Source: Caldilineaceae bacterium | GTDB taxonomy: Bacteria; Chloroflexota; Anaerolineae; Caldilineales; Caldilineaceae | Assembly (NCBI GenBank): GCA_022842065.1 | Contig: JALHQH010000050.1 | Span: forward strand, 1 to 64,000 | DNA: 64,000 nt | Direction of reading: 5' to 3' | Shown: piece after piece, positions 1 to 10,347 of the stretch | Position numbering within the stretch: position 1 is the first letter of the stretch | Layout of the letters: each line of letters starts with the position of its first letter | The notes under the pieces: model-generated | What the model was told of the DNA's origin: nothing | The model's database searches: none | The model's input: the letters and a program-made list of their open reading frames with translations, nothing else | Program-made: the position numbers and the translations under genes

Positions 1-183
1 CTGACCGACAGCAGTGGCCATGTGTGGGAAACGGTGGTGGATGCGGTCTCGGTGGGTTATGGCATTGATGACATCTACCAAAATGGCCTAAACTGGGAAA
101 ATGGCACTTCGCCGGCCGTGGATGTGGTGAGCACAGCATTGCCCTTTGCTGAGGCGCACACGTTCTTTGTGGGGCGCAGGTAG
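1..183 (+). CDS. C-terminal fragment of an unidentified protein
   Basis: An open frame enters from the left edge and ends with TAG at 181-183, giving 60 residues that end in FFVGRR. The fragment is rich in Gly, Val, Asp and Asn (for example YGIDDIYQNGLNWENG), which suggests the end of a beta-rich, possibly secreted protein, but I do not recognise the family. An intrinsic terminator follows 21 nt after the stop, which supports this being a genuine gene end. The start and most of the protein lie outside the window. Confidence 0.55.
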   Translation: MTDSSGHVWETVVDAVSVGYGIDDIYQNGLNWENGTSPAVDVVSTALPFAEAHTFFVGRR

Positions 184-204
184 TGGTTGGTGTCAATCAA
201 AAAA

Positions 205-235
205 GGGATCGAGCCAACACGGCTCGATCCCTTTT
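205..235. terminator. Bidirectional intrinsic terminator
   Basis: A perfect 11-bp stem (205-215 with 221-231) has a 5-nt loop. It is flanked by an A run on the left and TTTT on the right, so it can terminate transcription from both sides. It sits between the partial plus-strand gene and the convergent decayed gene at 242. Confidence 0.85.
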
Positions 236-241
236 GCATCC

Positions 242-859
242 TTACACTTCATCAGTAGCAGGCTGTGGCGGCAGCGCGGCCACAAACTCATCCCACGTCG
301 CGGCGTCGAGTGCCGGGTTGACGAGGGTGTTGAGTTGGGCGAAGGTGCACGCTGCCAGCCGTTTGTTTACCACTGGTGGTAGATTCCCTAAACGCCGCTG
401 GAGGATCTGCTCGATGGTGCGACAAAGTGCTTCTTCCCGGCCTTCTTCCCGGCCGGCGCTCAGCAGGGTTTGTTTGTAAGCCGGGTCCAGATACGCATTC
501 AATTGTTCGGGCGAGAGGTTGCGCAGGAAGATCTGCATCCATTCTTCCCCAATTGCCATCACCCGCTCCGGGGTTAAGATTTCTTGCATGGTGGCTCCTT
601 CCGGTAACGACCACAGGGTCTGTAAGACCTCAAACATCAGCAACAACTCGGTTGAAAGTCGCCAGAACTGGCGCAACAGGGCGAAGGCTTTGGCCTTTTC
701 CTGCTTGCGACTGGCAAAAGCTTTCACCAGCGCATTATGCGGCGCTGGGCTTAGCTCATTCAAGACCAGGAGGGCAATCTCCGCGGCGAGCACATTCTGA
801 CTCTGGTAGACGCCTGGCTGGGCCGTGCGGCTGAGTGATTCGCTATACTTGAACTCCAA
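242..859 (-). pseudogene. Truncated Rpn/PD-(D/E)XK-type protein with DUF4351 tail
   Basis: The 205-residue frame carries a C-terminal segment typical of DUF4351: an EGREEALCRTIEQILQRRLG helix, then NLPPVVNKRLAACT and AQLNTLVNPALD. This domain ends many proteins of the Rpn/YhgA-like PD-(D/E)XK nuclease family. The N-terminal nuclease core is missing: the only start is a TTG at 859, an in-frame TAG lies immediately upstream at 863-865, and no nuclease motif is found before the next gene. I infer a 5'-truncated remnant. A short intact protein starting at the TTG is possible but less likely. Confidence 0.55.
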
Positions 860-880
860 CTGCTAAGCATGCTTACATTA

Positions 881-889
881 TGGTATAAT
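881..889 (+). promoter_or_regulatory. Extended -10 promoter element for the PAS kinase
   Basis: TGG followed by a perfect TATAAT (884-889) forms an extended -10 element in an AT-rich gap about 110 nt before the kinase start. No good -35 box is visible at 17-18 nt, which is tolerated for extended -10 promoters. The assignment is by sequence only. Confidence 0.4.
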
Positions 890-999
890 AATTATCTTTC
901 CTTATATTTAATCCTTTTTTCCTTTGGTAACTTTTCTGGATTCTACCTGATGCGCTGCGACCACTGAAATCTCTCGAGCGTTTGGTAAGGAGCGTTTGT

Positions 1000-3900
1000 A
1001 TGCCGAGTAGACAAAGTTTGCCCTCAACCTTGACAAAGGCCCGCCAGCAACTGCAAAAAGCGCAAAGCCGTGTCGCTGCATTAGAAGCGCAGTTAGTGGA
1101 AGGCACGCCCCCGCTTGTCGATCTGGCCGGCACTGCAGATCGTTACCACCGCACACTGGATACGATGTTGGAAGGCTGCCAGCTGATTGGCTTTGACTGG
1201 CGTTATCTCTATATCAACGATACCGCTGCGCACCATGGGCAGCGCACGAAGGATGAATTACTCGGTTATACCATGATAGAGCGGTATCCGGGTATCGAGC
1301 AAACCGCGCTGTTCGCTGTGCTGCAACGGTGTATGCAGGAACGCCAGATTGAGCGCATTGAGCATGAGTTTACCTATCCTGATGGTACTGCTGCTTGGTT
1401 TGAATTGAGTGTACAACCTGTTCCAGAAGGGATTTTTATTCTTTCGCTGGATATCACTGCGCGCAAACAAGCTGAAGAGAAGATTCACCAGCTGCATCGC
1501 ACGCTCGGGGTGCTGAGCGATATTAACCAAGCAATTGTCCGCATCCGTCACCTGCCCTCACTCTTTGAAAAGGTTTGCGAAATTGCGGTCGAAAAGGGTG
1601 CTTTTCGCCTGGCCTGGATCGGGCTGTTCGATCCAAAAACCGGGCGGATCGATTCAGCCACGTCCGCTGGTATCGCGGCTAGCGATCTCGAGAAAATCAT
1701 TAGTCTGCTGAGTACACCCCCCCTGCTCCCTGCGCTGCGGGCCGGCGAGCGCTTGCTCTGCAATGACCTTCAAACTGATGCCAAGTGGCTAGCATTGCGT
1801 GCGGAGGCTTTACGGCTTGGCTGTCGTGCTACCGTCGCCTTGCCCCTGCTTGTGGCGGGTGAAATACGCGGTATCTTTAACCTCTATGCTGGTGAAACCG
1901 CTTTCTTCGATGCGCAGGAAATGCGGCTCATGGATGAGATGGCCGGGGATATCTCCTTTGCCATTGAAGTTGCTGAACAGGAGGAACAGCGCCTGAACGC
2001 TGAATCCGCTCTCCGCCTTAGCGAGGAAAAATATCGCACTTTGATCGAAAGTTCTGAGTCCGTCATTGCCGTTTTTGATCGGGAAGGCACCTTTCTCTTT
2101 GCCAACCGCATTGCGGCCGCAGGGCTTGGTCTGACACCAGCAACCCTCATCGGCCGCAAGATGGCGCATCTGTTTCCTCCGCCAACTGTGCAGGATCAGC
2201 TTGCGCGGATCCGACAGGTGATCCAGACCGGGGAAGGCACAATTTACGAAGCGATCCGCGTTGTGTTGGGCGAAGCGCGCTGGTATCGAAGCAGCATTCA
2301 GCCGATTCGGGACGTGTCTGGTGAGATCACATCTGCCCTTGTCAATGCCATGGACATTACCCACCTCAAACGCGCAGAAGCTGACTTGCGAAACGAAAGA
2401 GATACCCTAGAACAGAAGGTTGCCGAACGCACCGCCGATTTGCAAGCCGCCTTAGGCCGCGTCGAAGCGATCTTGCACAACAGCCCGGACGCGATCCTGC
2501 TGGTCAATGCCGATCTGGCGATCCAGCAGACAAATCAGTCATTCAATACCCTGTTTGGTGCGACTTGGAATGAGGATCTTGGCCAATCGTTACGCACCTT
2601 GTTCCATCCCGACGATGTTCACACCATCAACAATCTCCCCACCATCGCCCCTGCGCAACAAAATGGCTATCAGCTAGAGGTGCGTGCCATCCGCAAGGAT
2701 GGTACAACGTTCGACGCGGAGCTAAACATCGGGGTGATTAAAGACGATGGTCTGGTGTGTATTATCCGCGATATCACCGAACGCAAGGCGCAGGAGCGCC
2801 AACTGCGCTATCAGGCTGCACTGCAGGAAAATGTCAGCGACGCGGTGATTGTCACTGATATGCAGCTCCGCATCCAAAGTTGGAATCAGGCCGCCGTCCG
2901 CATGTATGGTTGGACGGCAGCCGAAGCTAGCGGTAAAGTCGCGCCAGATTTCCTGCAAATTCGGTTTTCCCCCGCGACGAATCTGGCGTCTGCAGGTAAG
3001 CAGTTCAACAAAGCAGGGTTTCTCCAGCAAGAAACAATCCAACGGCGCAAAGATGGCACTGATATCTTTATTCTCGGGGCAGCGACCCGGCTGGACGATG
3101 AAAAAGGCGTTCCCGTCGGTGTGATTGCCATCAATCATGACATTACTGAACTGCAGCAGGCACAGCGAGCCATTACTGAAAGCGAAGTTCGCTATCGCCT
3201 GCTGGCGGAAAATATCAGCGATGTCATTGCCAAAATGAATCCAGATGGCATCTGCACCTTTATCACACCATCCTGTTATGCGTTACTGGGTTACACGCCC
3301 GCCGAACTGATCGGTCAACCTAGTATTGACATCATTCACCCTGATGATCGTCCCAATGCACTGGCGGCTGTCATGCAAGCAGTTAGCGACAAGAAAACAA
3401 ATTTCTCATTCATATCGCGCTATCGCCACAAAGCCGGACATGACCTCTGGGCTGAGGTCACGAACAACCTTATTTATGACGGCCCTACAGAAAAGCTTGT
3501 GGAAATCATTGGGGTCATTCGCGATATCAGTGCGCGCAAGCTGGCAGAAGTAGAAGTACGTGAAGCCGAGCATCGCTATCATGCGCTCTTTGAACAAGCG
3601 CACGATGCCGTTTTTTTGCTGGATATGCAAGGCAACCATATCGAGAGCAATCATCGTGCCGCTGACATGTTGGGTTACCGTATCGAAGAACTACAAACCT
3701 TGAGTTTTCGCGAGATCTCAGATGAGATACCTGAGAGTACAACGGTACTTGAGCGCCTACTGGCTGGTGAATCGGTGCCCATGTATGAACGCGTCATGCG
3801 CAAGCGGGATGGCAGCCGGATTGCAGTCGAAATTAATGTTGAGATCGTACGTGATTTGGCTGGACAGCCACGCCATATCCAGAGTGTGGTCCGGGACATT

Positions 3901-6900
3901 ACGGCGCGCAAGCGGGTGGCGGAATCGTTGCGGGAGAGTGAAGAACGCTTCCGGTGCGCCATCATCGACGCCCCATTTCCGATTATGATTCATGCTGACA
4001 ATGGCGAGGTGCTCCACATCAGCAACGCCTGGGCGGAAATCTCCGGTTACACCCATGCCGAGATCCCGACGATGGCCGCTTGGATTGCGAAAGCCTACCG
4101 GGAAAATAGCCAGATAGTCAGACCTTTGATTGAAAAAGTCTATACGCTGCGCAAGCCACGCCGTGGGGGTGAGTTTCAGATCTGGACGAAAGCCGGGGAA
4201 GAACGCATTTGGGATTTCATTTCTGCCCCCTTAGCGGCAATGCCAGATGGGCGACGGATGGTTTCCAGTATGGCAATGGACATCACGGACCGCAAGCATG
4301 CTGAAGAAGCGCTGCAAAACAAAATGGCAGAGGAACGCCAGTTTCAGCTCTATTTGAAGGCGTTACATGAAATCATTATCGAATTGACCGGGATTGACCA
4401 ACTAGATATGTTTTACAAGCGTGCGGTCGAGCTTGGGCGTGAGCGTTTAGGCTTCGAGCGCCTTGCCATGTTCCTATACGATGAGCGGGACGACAGTGCG
4501 ATCGGCACCTATGGCACCGATACGCAAGGTAAGCTGGTCGATGAACGAGGGGTGCGTTTTACGCCCGACCCGCATGGGGTTATGCAGCGTTCGTTTGAAC
4601 AGGTTGAACGATTTTACGTCATGGAAGAAACAACCCTCTATAACGACGTCGCCCCTGTCGGGCATGGCTGGAACGCGGCGGCGGCCCTCTGGAATGGCCG
4701 CCGGAATCTGGGCTGGTTTGTTGCCGATAACCTTTTGCATCATGGGCCGGCCGCGAAACCACTGTTGGACACCCTCGGCCTTTATGCGCTCTCGGTCGGC
4801 ACGCTGCTGGCCCAGAAGCAAACCCAACTTGCGCTCAAGGAAAGCGAGGCGCTTTATCGGCTGCTGGCCGAGAATATCAGCGATTTAATTATACGTTCAA
4901 CCTTAACCAGTGAATGTCTCTATGTCTCGCCCTCGGTCCAGACTTTGCTCGGTTATACCCCTGCGGAACTCATTGGACAGCAGACTTTTAACCTTATTCA
5001 TCCCGATGACCAGCCCATCCTCTGGGCAGCGTATGCGTCTGCCCTGGAACGCAAGGATCTCATCTTGCCGCACCAGTATCGGGCCAGGCACAAGGCAGGG
5101 CATTACATCTGGTTAGAAACGGTGGGGAAACCGCTCTTTCAGGATGGATCCGACGCGGTATTGGAGATCATTACTTCGTCGCGTGATATCAGTGCACGCA
5201 AACAAGCGGAAGCCGCGGTGCGGGAAAGCGAAGCTCGCTATCGTCTGCTCGCCGAAAACCTGGCCGATATCATTATGACCTTTTCCCTGGATCGGCAAAT
5301 TACCTACATCAGTCCATCGTGCGAGAAACTCCTGGGCTATCTGCCCGCAGAAGTAGAGGGCAAAGCACAAAGTGAGTTCATTCCCCCCGAGGATTACGGG
5401 CGCGTAGTCGCTAGAACGCGCCAAGCGGTCGTCGCGAAAGAGGATTCATATACCAATGAGTTTCGTCTCCGCCACAAGGCGGGTCACTATATCTGGTATG
5501 AGGTTCGCACCAGGATCGTGCGGGAAAGCCAGACTGGCAATATCGTTCAATTTGTTTCGGTCTTACGCGATATTACCGAGCGCAAAGAAGGTGAAGATGC
5601 CCTGCGCGAAAGCGAGGAAAAATTCCGCTTGCTGCTGGATGCCGCGCCCGTCGCAACCATTATCAGCGATCCAGCTGGGCGGATTACGTTAGTCAATGGG
5701 CAGGCAGAAAGCCTCTTTGGTTATAGACGTAGTGAGTTGACGGGACAGCTGGTTGAAGTCCTTGTGCCAGATTATACCAGCGCTAGCCACCTCAACAACC
5801 GCATGACTTATCTTGCCACACCGCGTGTCCGCCCGATGGGGTTGGGGCTGGAACTGTATGCCAAATGCAAAGGCGGTCGCGAAGTACCGGTTGAAATCGA
5901 GTTGAGCTACATCAACACCCGGGATGGTACGATGGTGATGAGTTTCATCATGGATATCACCGAACGCAAACGCATTGCCGCCGAACTAGAGCAGCAGCGC
6001 TCTTTTCTACGGAATGTAATCGACGTTAGCCCTAGCATGATTTTTGTCAAGGATTATGATGGGCGTTTCGTGCTGGTCAATCCATCCGTCGCTGCGATTT
6101 ACAACACCACCATTGATGCCCTCATCGGCAAAACGGATGCAGACTTTAATCCCATCCTAAAAGAAGTTGATGATTTTCTGGCCGCAGACCGGCTGGTGAT
6201 TACTTCCGGCGAAATACGATTCATCGAAGAACCAATCACGAATTTTACCGGCAAAACGCACTGGTTACGAACCACGAAAGTCCCGATTGTCAGTGCTGAT
6301 GGCAAATCCAAATATGTGCTTGGGGTATCAACTGACATTACGGAACGCAAAGAAGCAGAGGAAGCACTGCAAGCGAGTGAAGAAAAGTATCGATCCCTCG
6401 TTGAAACCATGCGCGGTGGCCTCGCCGTATTTGATCCTGAATTTCGTATGACTTTTGTGAATGACCGCTTCTGTGAACTAGTGGGCTATGCCAGAGCGGA
6501 AGTCATTGGGCAGCTGCCCTTGCATTTTGTCGATGCCGCCGATCTGCCGCTCGTGCACTCGCATCTCGAACGCCGGCAGCGTGCGGAGAGTACCACCTAC
6601 GAGATTCCGATCCGCCATAAGGATGGGCATCAAATCTATCTGCTGATGTCCGGCTCACCGCTGCTCGATCAGCAGGGGAAATATAATGGTAGCATTGTGG
6701 TGGCAACTGACATCACCATTCAAAAGCAAGCCGAAGCGACGCTCCGCCAGGCCCTGGCCAAAGAAAAAGAGCTGGGAGAGCTCAAAACCCGGTTCGTCTC
6801 CATGGCTTCCCATGAATTCCGTACCCCGCTAGCAACCATTCTCGCTGTCGTCGAAACGTTGAGTATTTACCGCCACAAACTGTCCGCAGAGCAGATTGAC

Positions 6901-7512
6901 AAGCGCTTTGATAAAATTAAGGATCAAGTCGGCCATCTCAAGGACATCATGGAGGATGTGCTAATGCTCGCGCGGATGCAGGCCCGTCACGTCGAGTTTA
7001 ATCCTGTGCCGTTGGATTTGGCTGCCCTCCTGCGCAGTGTGCTTGACGAGTTTCAGAGCCAGGCCGAGAGCAAGCATCAGTTGGAATATATCGTTGATGA
7101 AGAGCTGCACGAGATCTTGCTCGACCGTAAACTGATGCGACAGCTGATCAGCAATCTGGTATCAAACGCCATCAAATATTCCCCGGCCGAAACGGTTGTC
7201 CGTATCCAACTGGCATATGGCGACGCCGAGGTAATCCTGACGGTAAGTGATCAAGGCATTGGGATTCCGGAAGCCGACCTCCCCCATCTGTTTGAGCCAT
7301 TCCATCGCGCTGCCAACGTCGGCACCATTTCCGGCACCGGTCTTGGATTGGTTATCACCCGTGAAGCAGTTGAATTGCATGGTGGCACCATTACCGTGGA
7401 AAGTCAGCAAGGGGTTGGCACAACTTTCCACGTCCGTATTCCGATTTCTGCCGGCGACAACCCACTGTCCTTAGCGGAAGCCGCGCCGCCCGCCACCGCC
7501 GCTCCGTCGTGA
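1000..7512 (+). CDS. Giant multi-PAS/GAF sensor histidine kinase
   Basis: Predicted soluble histidine kinase of about 2,170 residues. I count twelve PAS units, each closing with the typical DIT-x-RK motif (for example LDITARK, RDITERK, TDITERK). Two GAF-like domains lie near residues 170-335 and 1113-1272. The C-terminal transmitter has the H-box SHEFRTPL (His near 1938), N-box NAIKYSP, and G-boxes DQGIGIP and GTGLGL. There is no receiver domain and no membrane segment, so it should sense intracellular cues. ATG at 1000 is chosen because AAGGAG lies 7 nt upstream; an in-frame TTG at 982 is weaker. No response regulator gene is adjacent. The 3' end overlaps the convergent DUF2207 gene by 42 bp. 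Confidence 0.93.
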   Translation: MPSRQSLPSTLTKARQQLQKAQSRVAALEAQLVEGTPPLVDLAGTADRYHRTLDTMLEGCQLIGFDWRYLYINDTAAHHGQRTKDELLGYTMIERYPGIEQTALFAVLQRCMQERQIERIEHEFTYPDGTAAWFELSVQPVPEGIFILSLDITARKQAEEKIHQLHRTLGVLSDINQAIVRIRHLPSLFEKVCEIAVEKGAFRLAWIGLFDPKTGRIDSATSAGIAASDLEKIISLLSTPPLLPALRAGERLLCNDLQTDAKWLALRAEALRLGCRATVALPLLVAGEIRGIFNLYAGETAFFDAQEMRLMDEMAGDISFAIEVAEQEEQRLNAESALRLSEEKYRTLIESSESVIAVFDREGTFLFANRIAAAGLGLTPATLIGRKMAHLFPPPTVQDQLARIRQVIQTGEGTIYEAIRVVLGEARWYRSSIQPIRDVSGEITSALVNAMDITHLKRAEADLRNERDTLEQKVAERTADLQAALGRVEAILHNSPDAILLVNADLAIQQTNQSFNTLFGATWNEDLGQSLRTLFHPDDVHTINNLPTIAPAQQNGYQLEVRAIRKDGTTFDAELNIGVIKDDGLVCIIRDITERKAQERQLRYQAALQENVSDAVIVTDMQLRIQSWNQAAVRMYGWTAAEASGKVAPDFLQIRFSPATNLASAGKQFNKAGFLQQETIQRRKDGTDIFILGAATRLDDEKGVPVGVIAINHDITELQQAQRAITESEVRYRLLAENISDVIAKMNPDGICTFITPSCYALLGYTPAELIGQPSIDIIHPDDRPNALAAVMQAVSDKKTNFSFISRYRHKAGHDLWAEVTNNLIYDGPTEKLVEIIGVIRDISARKLAEVEVREAEHRYHALFEQAHDAVFLLDMQGNHIESNHRAADMLGYRIEELQTLSFREISDEIPESTTVLERLLAGESVPMYERVMRKRDGSRIAVEINVEIVRDLAGQPRHIQSVVRDITARKRVAESLRESEERFRCAIIDAPFPIMIHADNGEVLHISNAWAEISGYTHAEIPTMAAWIAKAYRENSQIVRPLIEKVYTLRKPRRGGEFQIWTKAGEERIWDFISAPLAAMPDGRRMVSSMAMDITDRKHAEEALQNKMAEERQFQLYLKALHEIIIELTGIDQLDMFYKRAVELGRERLGFERLAMFLYDERDDSAIGTYGTDTQGKLVDERGVRFTPDPHGVMQRSFEQVERFYVMEETTLYNDVAPVGHGWNAAAALWNGRRNLGWFVADNLLHHGPAAKPLLDTLGLYALSVGTLLAQKQTQLALKESEALYRLLAENISDLIIRSTLTSECLYVSPSVQTLLGYTPAELIGQQTFNLIHPDDQPILWAAYASALERKDLILPHQYRARHKAGHYIWLETVGKPLFQDGSDAVLEIITSSRDISARKQAEAAVRESEARYRLLAENLADIIMTFSLDRQITYISPSCEKLLGYLPAEVEGKAQSEFIPPEDYGRVVARTRQAVVAKEDSYTNEFRLRHKAGHYIWYEVRTRIVRESQTGNIVQFVSVLRDITERKEGEDALRESEEKFRLLLDAAPVATIISDPAGRITLVNGQAESLFGYRRSELTGQLVEVLVPDYTSASHLNNRMTYLATPRVRPMGLGLELYAKCKGGREVPVEIELSYINTRDGTMVMSFIMDITERKRIAAELEQQRSFLRNVIDVSPSMIFVKDYDGRFVLVNPSVAAIYNTTIDALIGKTDADFNPILKEVDDFLAADRLVITSGEIRFIEEPITNFTGKTHWLRTTKVPIVSADGKSKYVLGVSTDITERKEAEEALQASEEKYRSLVETMRGGLAVFDPEFRMTFVNDRFCELVGYARAEVIGQLPLHFVDAADLPLVHSHLERRQRAESTTYEIPIRHKDGHQIYLLMSGSPLLDQQGKYNGSIVVATDITIQKQAEATLRQALAKEKELGELKTRFVSMASHEFRTPLATILAVVETLSIYRHKLSAEQIDKRFDKIKDQVGHLKDIMEDVLMLARMQARHVEFNPVPLDLAALLRSVLDEFQSQAESKHQLEYIVDEELHEILLDRKLMRQLISNLVSNAIKYSPAETVVRIQLAYGDAEVILTVSDQGIGIPEADLPHLFEPFHRAANVGTISGTGLGLVITREAVELHGGTITVESQQGVGTTFHVRIPISAGDNPLSLAEAAPPATAAPS

Positions 7513-10287
7513 ACTGCTGCTACGGCCACTGCTCGCTGACCGGCTGCTGGACGAAGATCGGCTTGACGACCGGCTACTGCTTGATCCCCAACTGCTGCGG
7601 CTGGTGCCGGAACTGCGATACCCGCCACTCCCGCCCCCCGTCGCCGATTCGGAGAGGATCTTACCCAGCACTTCGAGGGTTGACTGGGGCTTGCCGCCAG
7701 TGACTGTGCTCTCGCCCTGGCCGTGCAGCCCCCATGGCGTATCGGGCGCAGTCGGTGCCGCCTGGCTCAGCAGATTACCCAAGTTGCTGCTGGCATTGCT
7801 CAGCGCACTGCCCATCTGGCGCGACATGCCGCGCAACGAAGGCGGCTCGCTGATCGTAGGTGCTGGGCCGGTAGGCAAGGGCTGGCTAGTGGTGGGTGCT
7901 GATTCGGTCGAACTGCTCCCCGCCGCCGGGTGTCGATCGACGCGCCGTGGCGCTTGCCAAGTGGGGGTGTAACTCCAGGGCGGTAGACGACCACCCATCG
8001 TCTCGGCCTGCTTCAAGACCACCGTTTCCACATCCAGGGCGACGGCATAGGCGAAGTAACGGTCGATGATGCGCTGCGCGTCTTCAACGCCGGTATATTT
8101 TTTCAGGTTGCGCAGATACGTATGAAAGGCGCGCCAGCGTTGCGCCTCTGCCACGCCGGCCTGGGTGCGGCGCGGCATCCACCGGCTGACAACGATTAGC
8201 CCGATTCCAATCATGAATAGGGCCAGCGCCGGCAGCACGGCCAACCAGCCAATCTCCCCCAAATACCAGATCGCCAGCAGCACTGTGCCCCCCAGGCTCA
8301 GCAGCACCGTCAATTGGCCCCAGCCCAGCCACCGCTGCCGGGCGACCGTGGGTAACTCATCGAAAAAATGGGTCGCCTCGGTGCCCATCTCGGCATAGAC
8401 CTGGGGCAAGATCTGACGGAAACGCCCGTGCAGGCGGGGCAGCGTTACTTCTTCGCCCAGTGGCAGCGCCGGCTTGAGCGCATTGAAGAGGGTGACCAGA
8501 TGGTCAGGAATCACAACCGGCATGCCGCCATCACTGCTGATCGCTGCCGCTTTTTGCAGATCGTCCGCATATAGCCGCTTGCAGGCCATCACGTTGTCAA
8601 AGCGCACAGCTAACAGCCCCAAGGTCGCCAGGTGAAAGAGCGAAGCCAGCGCGCCCTTGGTGCTGGGCGCTTCATCCAGTAGATAGGCGACAATGGCCGG
8701 TGGCAGGGCCGAAGGTGGTTCCGGCAGATAGTCGGCAAGGGCTGGAATGGGCAGATCACGGCCGCGGCTGTACCAGAGCAGATAGAGCGCCAGCAGCCCC
8801 AGCACGGCCACCAAGAGTCCCCCAACGCCAAAGCCCAGTTGCAGCCGCGCCCGGCGAGTGGCGGCGACCGCGGCCTCGGCCAGCACCGCTTCATACTCGT
8901 GCTGCCAACTGGGTACGGGCGCACTAAAGGCCGCGACGGGAAAGTCTAGATAGAGATTCCAACTTTGGCCGGCCGCCACAGCGCGCGGGGCGACGACCTG
9001 CACTGTGCCATCGGGCTGGCGCGTGACTGTTCCCCCTGTGATCTGGGCCGTCGCTGGGTCAACCGTGGCGGGCAAGTGGACCGTGACGGTGGCCTGCTCG
9101 ACTGGCGCGGCCCGTTCCGGGAAAACCGCGGTCCAGTTGAGTTTTTGCCCATCGGCGAGCAGTTGTAGGGCACCCAGCACGCGGTAGCGCAACGTAATGG
9201 TGGTCGTCTCGCCGCGCACCAACGGCGGTAATTGCCAGGTAATCTTTACCTGCCCCGTACGCGTCGCGTCAACCACTGCTTCCTGCTGATTGCGATCATA
9301 GGTCACCCAATTGTCACGCCGGGCTTGCTGGCTGACTTGGTAGCAGTAGTCACAAGTCGTTGCGCGCTCACTGAAAAGCTGCTCCCCTTCCTGTACGCTG
9401 ATCTGATCGATCTGGTCGATATAAGTCAGCGGGATCGTGCGTTCGCCCTGATCCAAGCTGCCGGCGGTGACGGCCAGTTGATGGTGCTCTGCCACCCAGA
9501 GCGTGCCGTCAGGGTCAAAGGTTAAATCAACCGCCAGCTTGGGAAATGTGTAAGCGAGGTTGGCCCGATCTTCGCGTTCTTGCCAGGGCTGGATGGTGGC
9601 GTTGACGGTGGCTGGTGGTAGCCCCACCTGCACGTGAAAGGCAATCCCTTCCGGCAACGCTTCACTAGCCTGGAAGATCACTTGGGTCGTCGGCCCTGTG
9701 GTCGCAACCTGGGCGGCATAGGCGGGGCCATCGGCGGTATATTGTAGCTGCTCTGCCGCAAGCAGACTGGGCAAGGTCACCGTAACGGTGCTCTGTTCCA
9801 CCAGCACCTCACTGCGCTCCGCTGGGACCGCACGCCACTCGATCACCTGGGCATCGGGATAGACCCAAAGCCCGCCTTCCACTACATATTCGAGCACAAA
9901 GGTCCGCACATCGCCCGCGCGGGTGGGGGTAAAGCCCCATTCCACCACCTGTAGATCGCCCTCCTGGTAGCTCGTAAAATATCCCGGCTCTGTGCCTCCA
10001 GCCTGATAAGCTTCCTCCCCTTCATAGATTTGAATCGCGTTAATCGCCGTGGTAAAGGCCGTCGGGATTTCCGCAAACGCCTGCTGAAAGGTCTCCGCAA
10101 AGCGGATCTGCTGTCGCTCGCGCACCAACATCGTGCCATCAGCGCGCAGCGTAATCGCTACATCAAAGCGTCCATAGGTCAGCGGCACGGCTTGGGCCGC
10201 CACGGCCCCTGGCCCACTTACGGTGCCAGCAACTATCCCGGCCGCCAGCGTCAACAGCCCAATCAAACGCGCAACCCAGCGGTTCAT
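7471..10287 (-). CDS. DUF2207-family membrane protein
   Basis: About 938 residues. A signal peptide (MNRWVARLIGLLTLAAGI, then a small-residue stretch) precedes two extracytoplasmic beta-rich modules (roughly residues 35-230 and 240-460). Next come a transmembrane helix ending in LYLLWYSRGRDLP, the conserved LPPAIVAYLLDEAP segment, two more helices near LTVLLSLGGTVLLAIWYLG and LPALALFMIGIGLIVV, and a Ser/Gly/Arg-rich tail ending GGGGRRGFR. This order is characteristic of DUF2207 proteins, whose biochemical role is unknown. ATG at 10287 has GAAGGGA upstream; a TTG five codons earlier is less likely. It follows the YhhN gene at a 60-bp spacing, so co-transcription is probable. Confidence 0.85.
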   Translation of the reverse strand: MNRWVARLIGLLTLAAGIVAGTVSGPGAVAAQAVPLTYGRFDVAITLRADGTMLVRERQQIRFAETFQQAFAEIPTAFTTAINAIQIYEGEEAYQAGGTEPGYFTSYQEGDLQVVEWGFTPTRAGDVRTFVLEYVVEGGLWVYPDAQVIEWRAVPAERSEVLVEQSTVTVTLPSLLAAEQLQYTADGPAYAAQVATTGPTTQVIFQASEALPEGIAFHVQVGLPPATVNATIQPWQEREDRANLAYTFPKLAVDLTFDPDGTLWVAEHHQLAVTAGSLDQGERTIPLTYIDQIDQISVQEGEQLFSERATTCDYCYQVSQQARRDNWVTYDRNQQEAVVDATRTGQVKITWQLPPLVRGETTTITLRYRVLGALQLLADGQKLNWTAVFPERAAPVEQATVTVHLPATVDPATAQITGGTVTRQPDGTVQVVAPRAVAAGQSWNLYLDFPVAAFSAPVPSWQHEYEAVLAEAAVAATRRARLQLGFGVGGLLVAVLGLLALYLLWYSRGRDLPIPALADYLPEPPSALPPAIVAYLLDEAPSTKGALASLFHLATLGLLAVRFDNVMACKRLYADDLQKAAAISSDGGMPVVIPDHLVTLFNALKPALPLGEEVTLPRLHGRFRQILPQVYAEMGTEATHFFDELPTVARQRWLGWGQLTVLLSLGGTVLLAIWYLGEIGWLAVLPALALFMIGIGLIVVSRWMPRRTQAGVAEAQRWRAFHTYLRNLKKYTGVEDAQRIIDRYFAYAVALDVETVVLKQAETMGGRLPPWSYTPTWQAPRRVDRHPAAGSSSTESAPTTSQPLPTGPAPTISEPPSLRGMSRQMGSALSNASSNLGNLLSQAAPTAPDTPWGLHGQGESTVTGGKPQSTLEVLGKILSESATGGGSGGYRSSGTSRSSWGSSSSRSSSRSSSSSRSASSGRSSSSRRSGGGGRRGFR

Positions 10288-10347
10288 ATCAAGTCCCTTC
10301 AAAAATCAGCCTCTCGCGTCTGTGGCTACAGCGTTGCGCTGCCCACC

